Shown here one piece after another: positions 12,584-12,671 of a stretch of 12,671 bases of DNA. This stretch comes from an uncultured bacterium. Lineage in GTDB: Bacteria > Cyanobacteriota > Vampirovibrionia > Gastranaerophilales > Gastranaerophilaceae. Positions within the stretch are counted from its first letter, which is position 1, and the number at the start of each line of letters is the position of its first letter. A program made the translations under genes and the position numbers. The stretch covers positions 1 to 12,671 of the forward strand of contig USGC01000037.1 in assembly GCA_900554095.1 (NCBI GenBank), read 5' to 3'. The notes beneath the pieces were generated by a model, which was not told where the DNA came from, did not search any database, and was given only the letters and a program-made list of their open reading frames with translations.

Positions 12584-12671
12584 ATGACTTCATTGAAAAA
12601 TCTTAAAGTCAAATGGGGGGGGGGGGCTCATAAATCCCATTTTTTAAATTTTACTCTTTTTGACCTCTTGT
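12584..12671 (+). CDS. Partial gene start containing a 12-G tract (candidate phase-variable)
   Basis: AGGAGG followed by 7 nt and ATG 12584 begins a frame that stays open to the window end: MTSLKNLKVKWGGGA and then HKSHFLNFTLFDLL. The glycines come from twelve consecutive G's (12615-12626). With 12 G's the frame is open. With 13 it stops three codons on (GGC TCA TAA). With 11 it stops after six codons (CTC ATA AAT CCC ATT TTT TAA). That pattern suits an ON/OFF switch by slippage. The product is unidentified: 29 residues are seen and no domain is recognisable. A guess is a leader extension ahead of a prepilin such as the one at 3419, because I recall long odd leaders on such proteins in this group. 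Confidence 0.55.
   Translation, partial: MTSLKNLKVKWGGGAHKSHFLNFTLFDLL
12615..12626. repeat. Poly-G tract (12 G) inside a coding sequence
   Basis: Twelve uninterrupted G's begin 31 nt after the ATG at 12584. Long G tracts mutate by strand slippage, and in AT-rich genomes such as Campylobacter they mark phase-variable surface genes. Sequencing can also miscount them. Confidence 0.9.

Noticed and set aside
1..12671. CRISPR array, prophage, toxin-antitoxin pair or restriction system
   Set aside because: No regularly spaced repeats and no cas, phage, toxin or methylase-type proteins were seen on either strand.

Overview
The window looks like chromosomal DNA from a low-GC bacterium, most likely a gut Gastranaerophilales ('Melainabacteria', non-photosynthetic relatives of Cyanobacteria). 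The main evidence is the prepilin at 3419-4087, whose N-terminus FTLAEVLITLGIIGVVAA is typical of that group. Low-GC base composition and small group-style hypothetical proteins fit too. This is a judgement from memory of the group, not from a search. No phage, conjugative or CRISPR module is present.

Layout. 1-111: the start of a leftward gene that runs into a poly-C tract (poly-G on its coding strand), with its promoter nested in the terminator of the next gene. 136-834 (-): NarL/FixJ response regulator. 1003-3294 (+): cytoplasmic GH13-type glycosidase. 3419-4087 (+): type IV pilin-like protein with a near-consensus promoter and its own terminator. 4179-4793 (+): redox repressor Rex, probably leaderless. 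4790-5557 (-): type III pantothenate kinase CoaX, with stop codons interlocked with rex. 5615-5812 (-): a 65-aa protein. 5912-6307: a 396-bp hairpin-rich element with perfect 46-bp terminal inverted repeats. 6322-7864 (-): sdaAB-sdaAA, the two-subunit L-serine dehydratase. 8024-8164 (+): a 46-aa protein. 8175-9054: a divergent HxlR regulator/cupin pair. 9087-9878 (-): SurE nucleotidase. 9934-10158: a possible small RNA. 10177-10308 (-): remnant of a small multidrug resistance (SMR) transporter. 10354-10806 (+): YjaB-like acetyltransferase, probably leaderless. 10846-11220 (-): unknown protein. 11241-11321 (-): tRNA-Leu(GAG), whose 5' end is duplicated around a 130-bp insert. 11490-12479 (-): family 2 glycosyltransferase. 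12584-12671 (+): the start of a gene with a 12-G tract in codons 11-15.

Functionally this is mostly a mosaic of short, separately promoted housekeeping units: serine to pyruvate, pantothenate to CoA, NAD(H) redox control, glucan breakdown and surface pili. The clearest operon is sdaAB-sdaAA. The cupin and HxlR genes form a likely regulator-target pair.

The most interesting signal is at the two edges. Both edge genes have a TTGAAA / extended TATAAT promoter, an AGGAGG ribosome site, an ATG, and then a long G-tract 20-31 nt into the coding sequence. At the right edge the observed 12 G's keep the frame open, while one G more or fewer gives an early stop. That is the logic of a phase-variable ON/OFF gene. 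Sequencing or assembly error at homopolymers must be excluded first.
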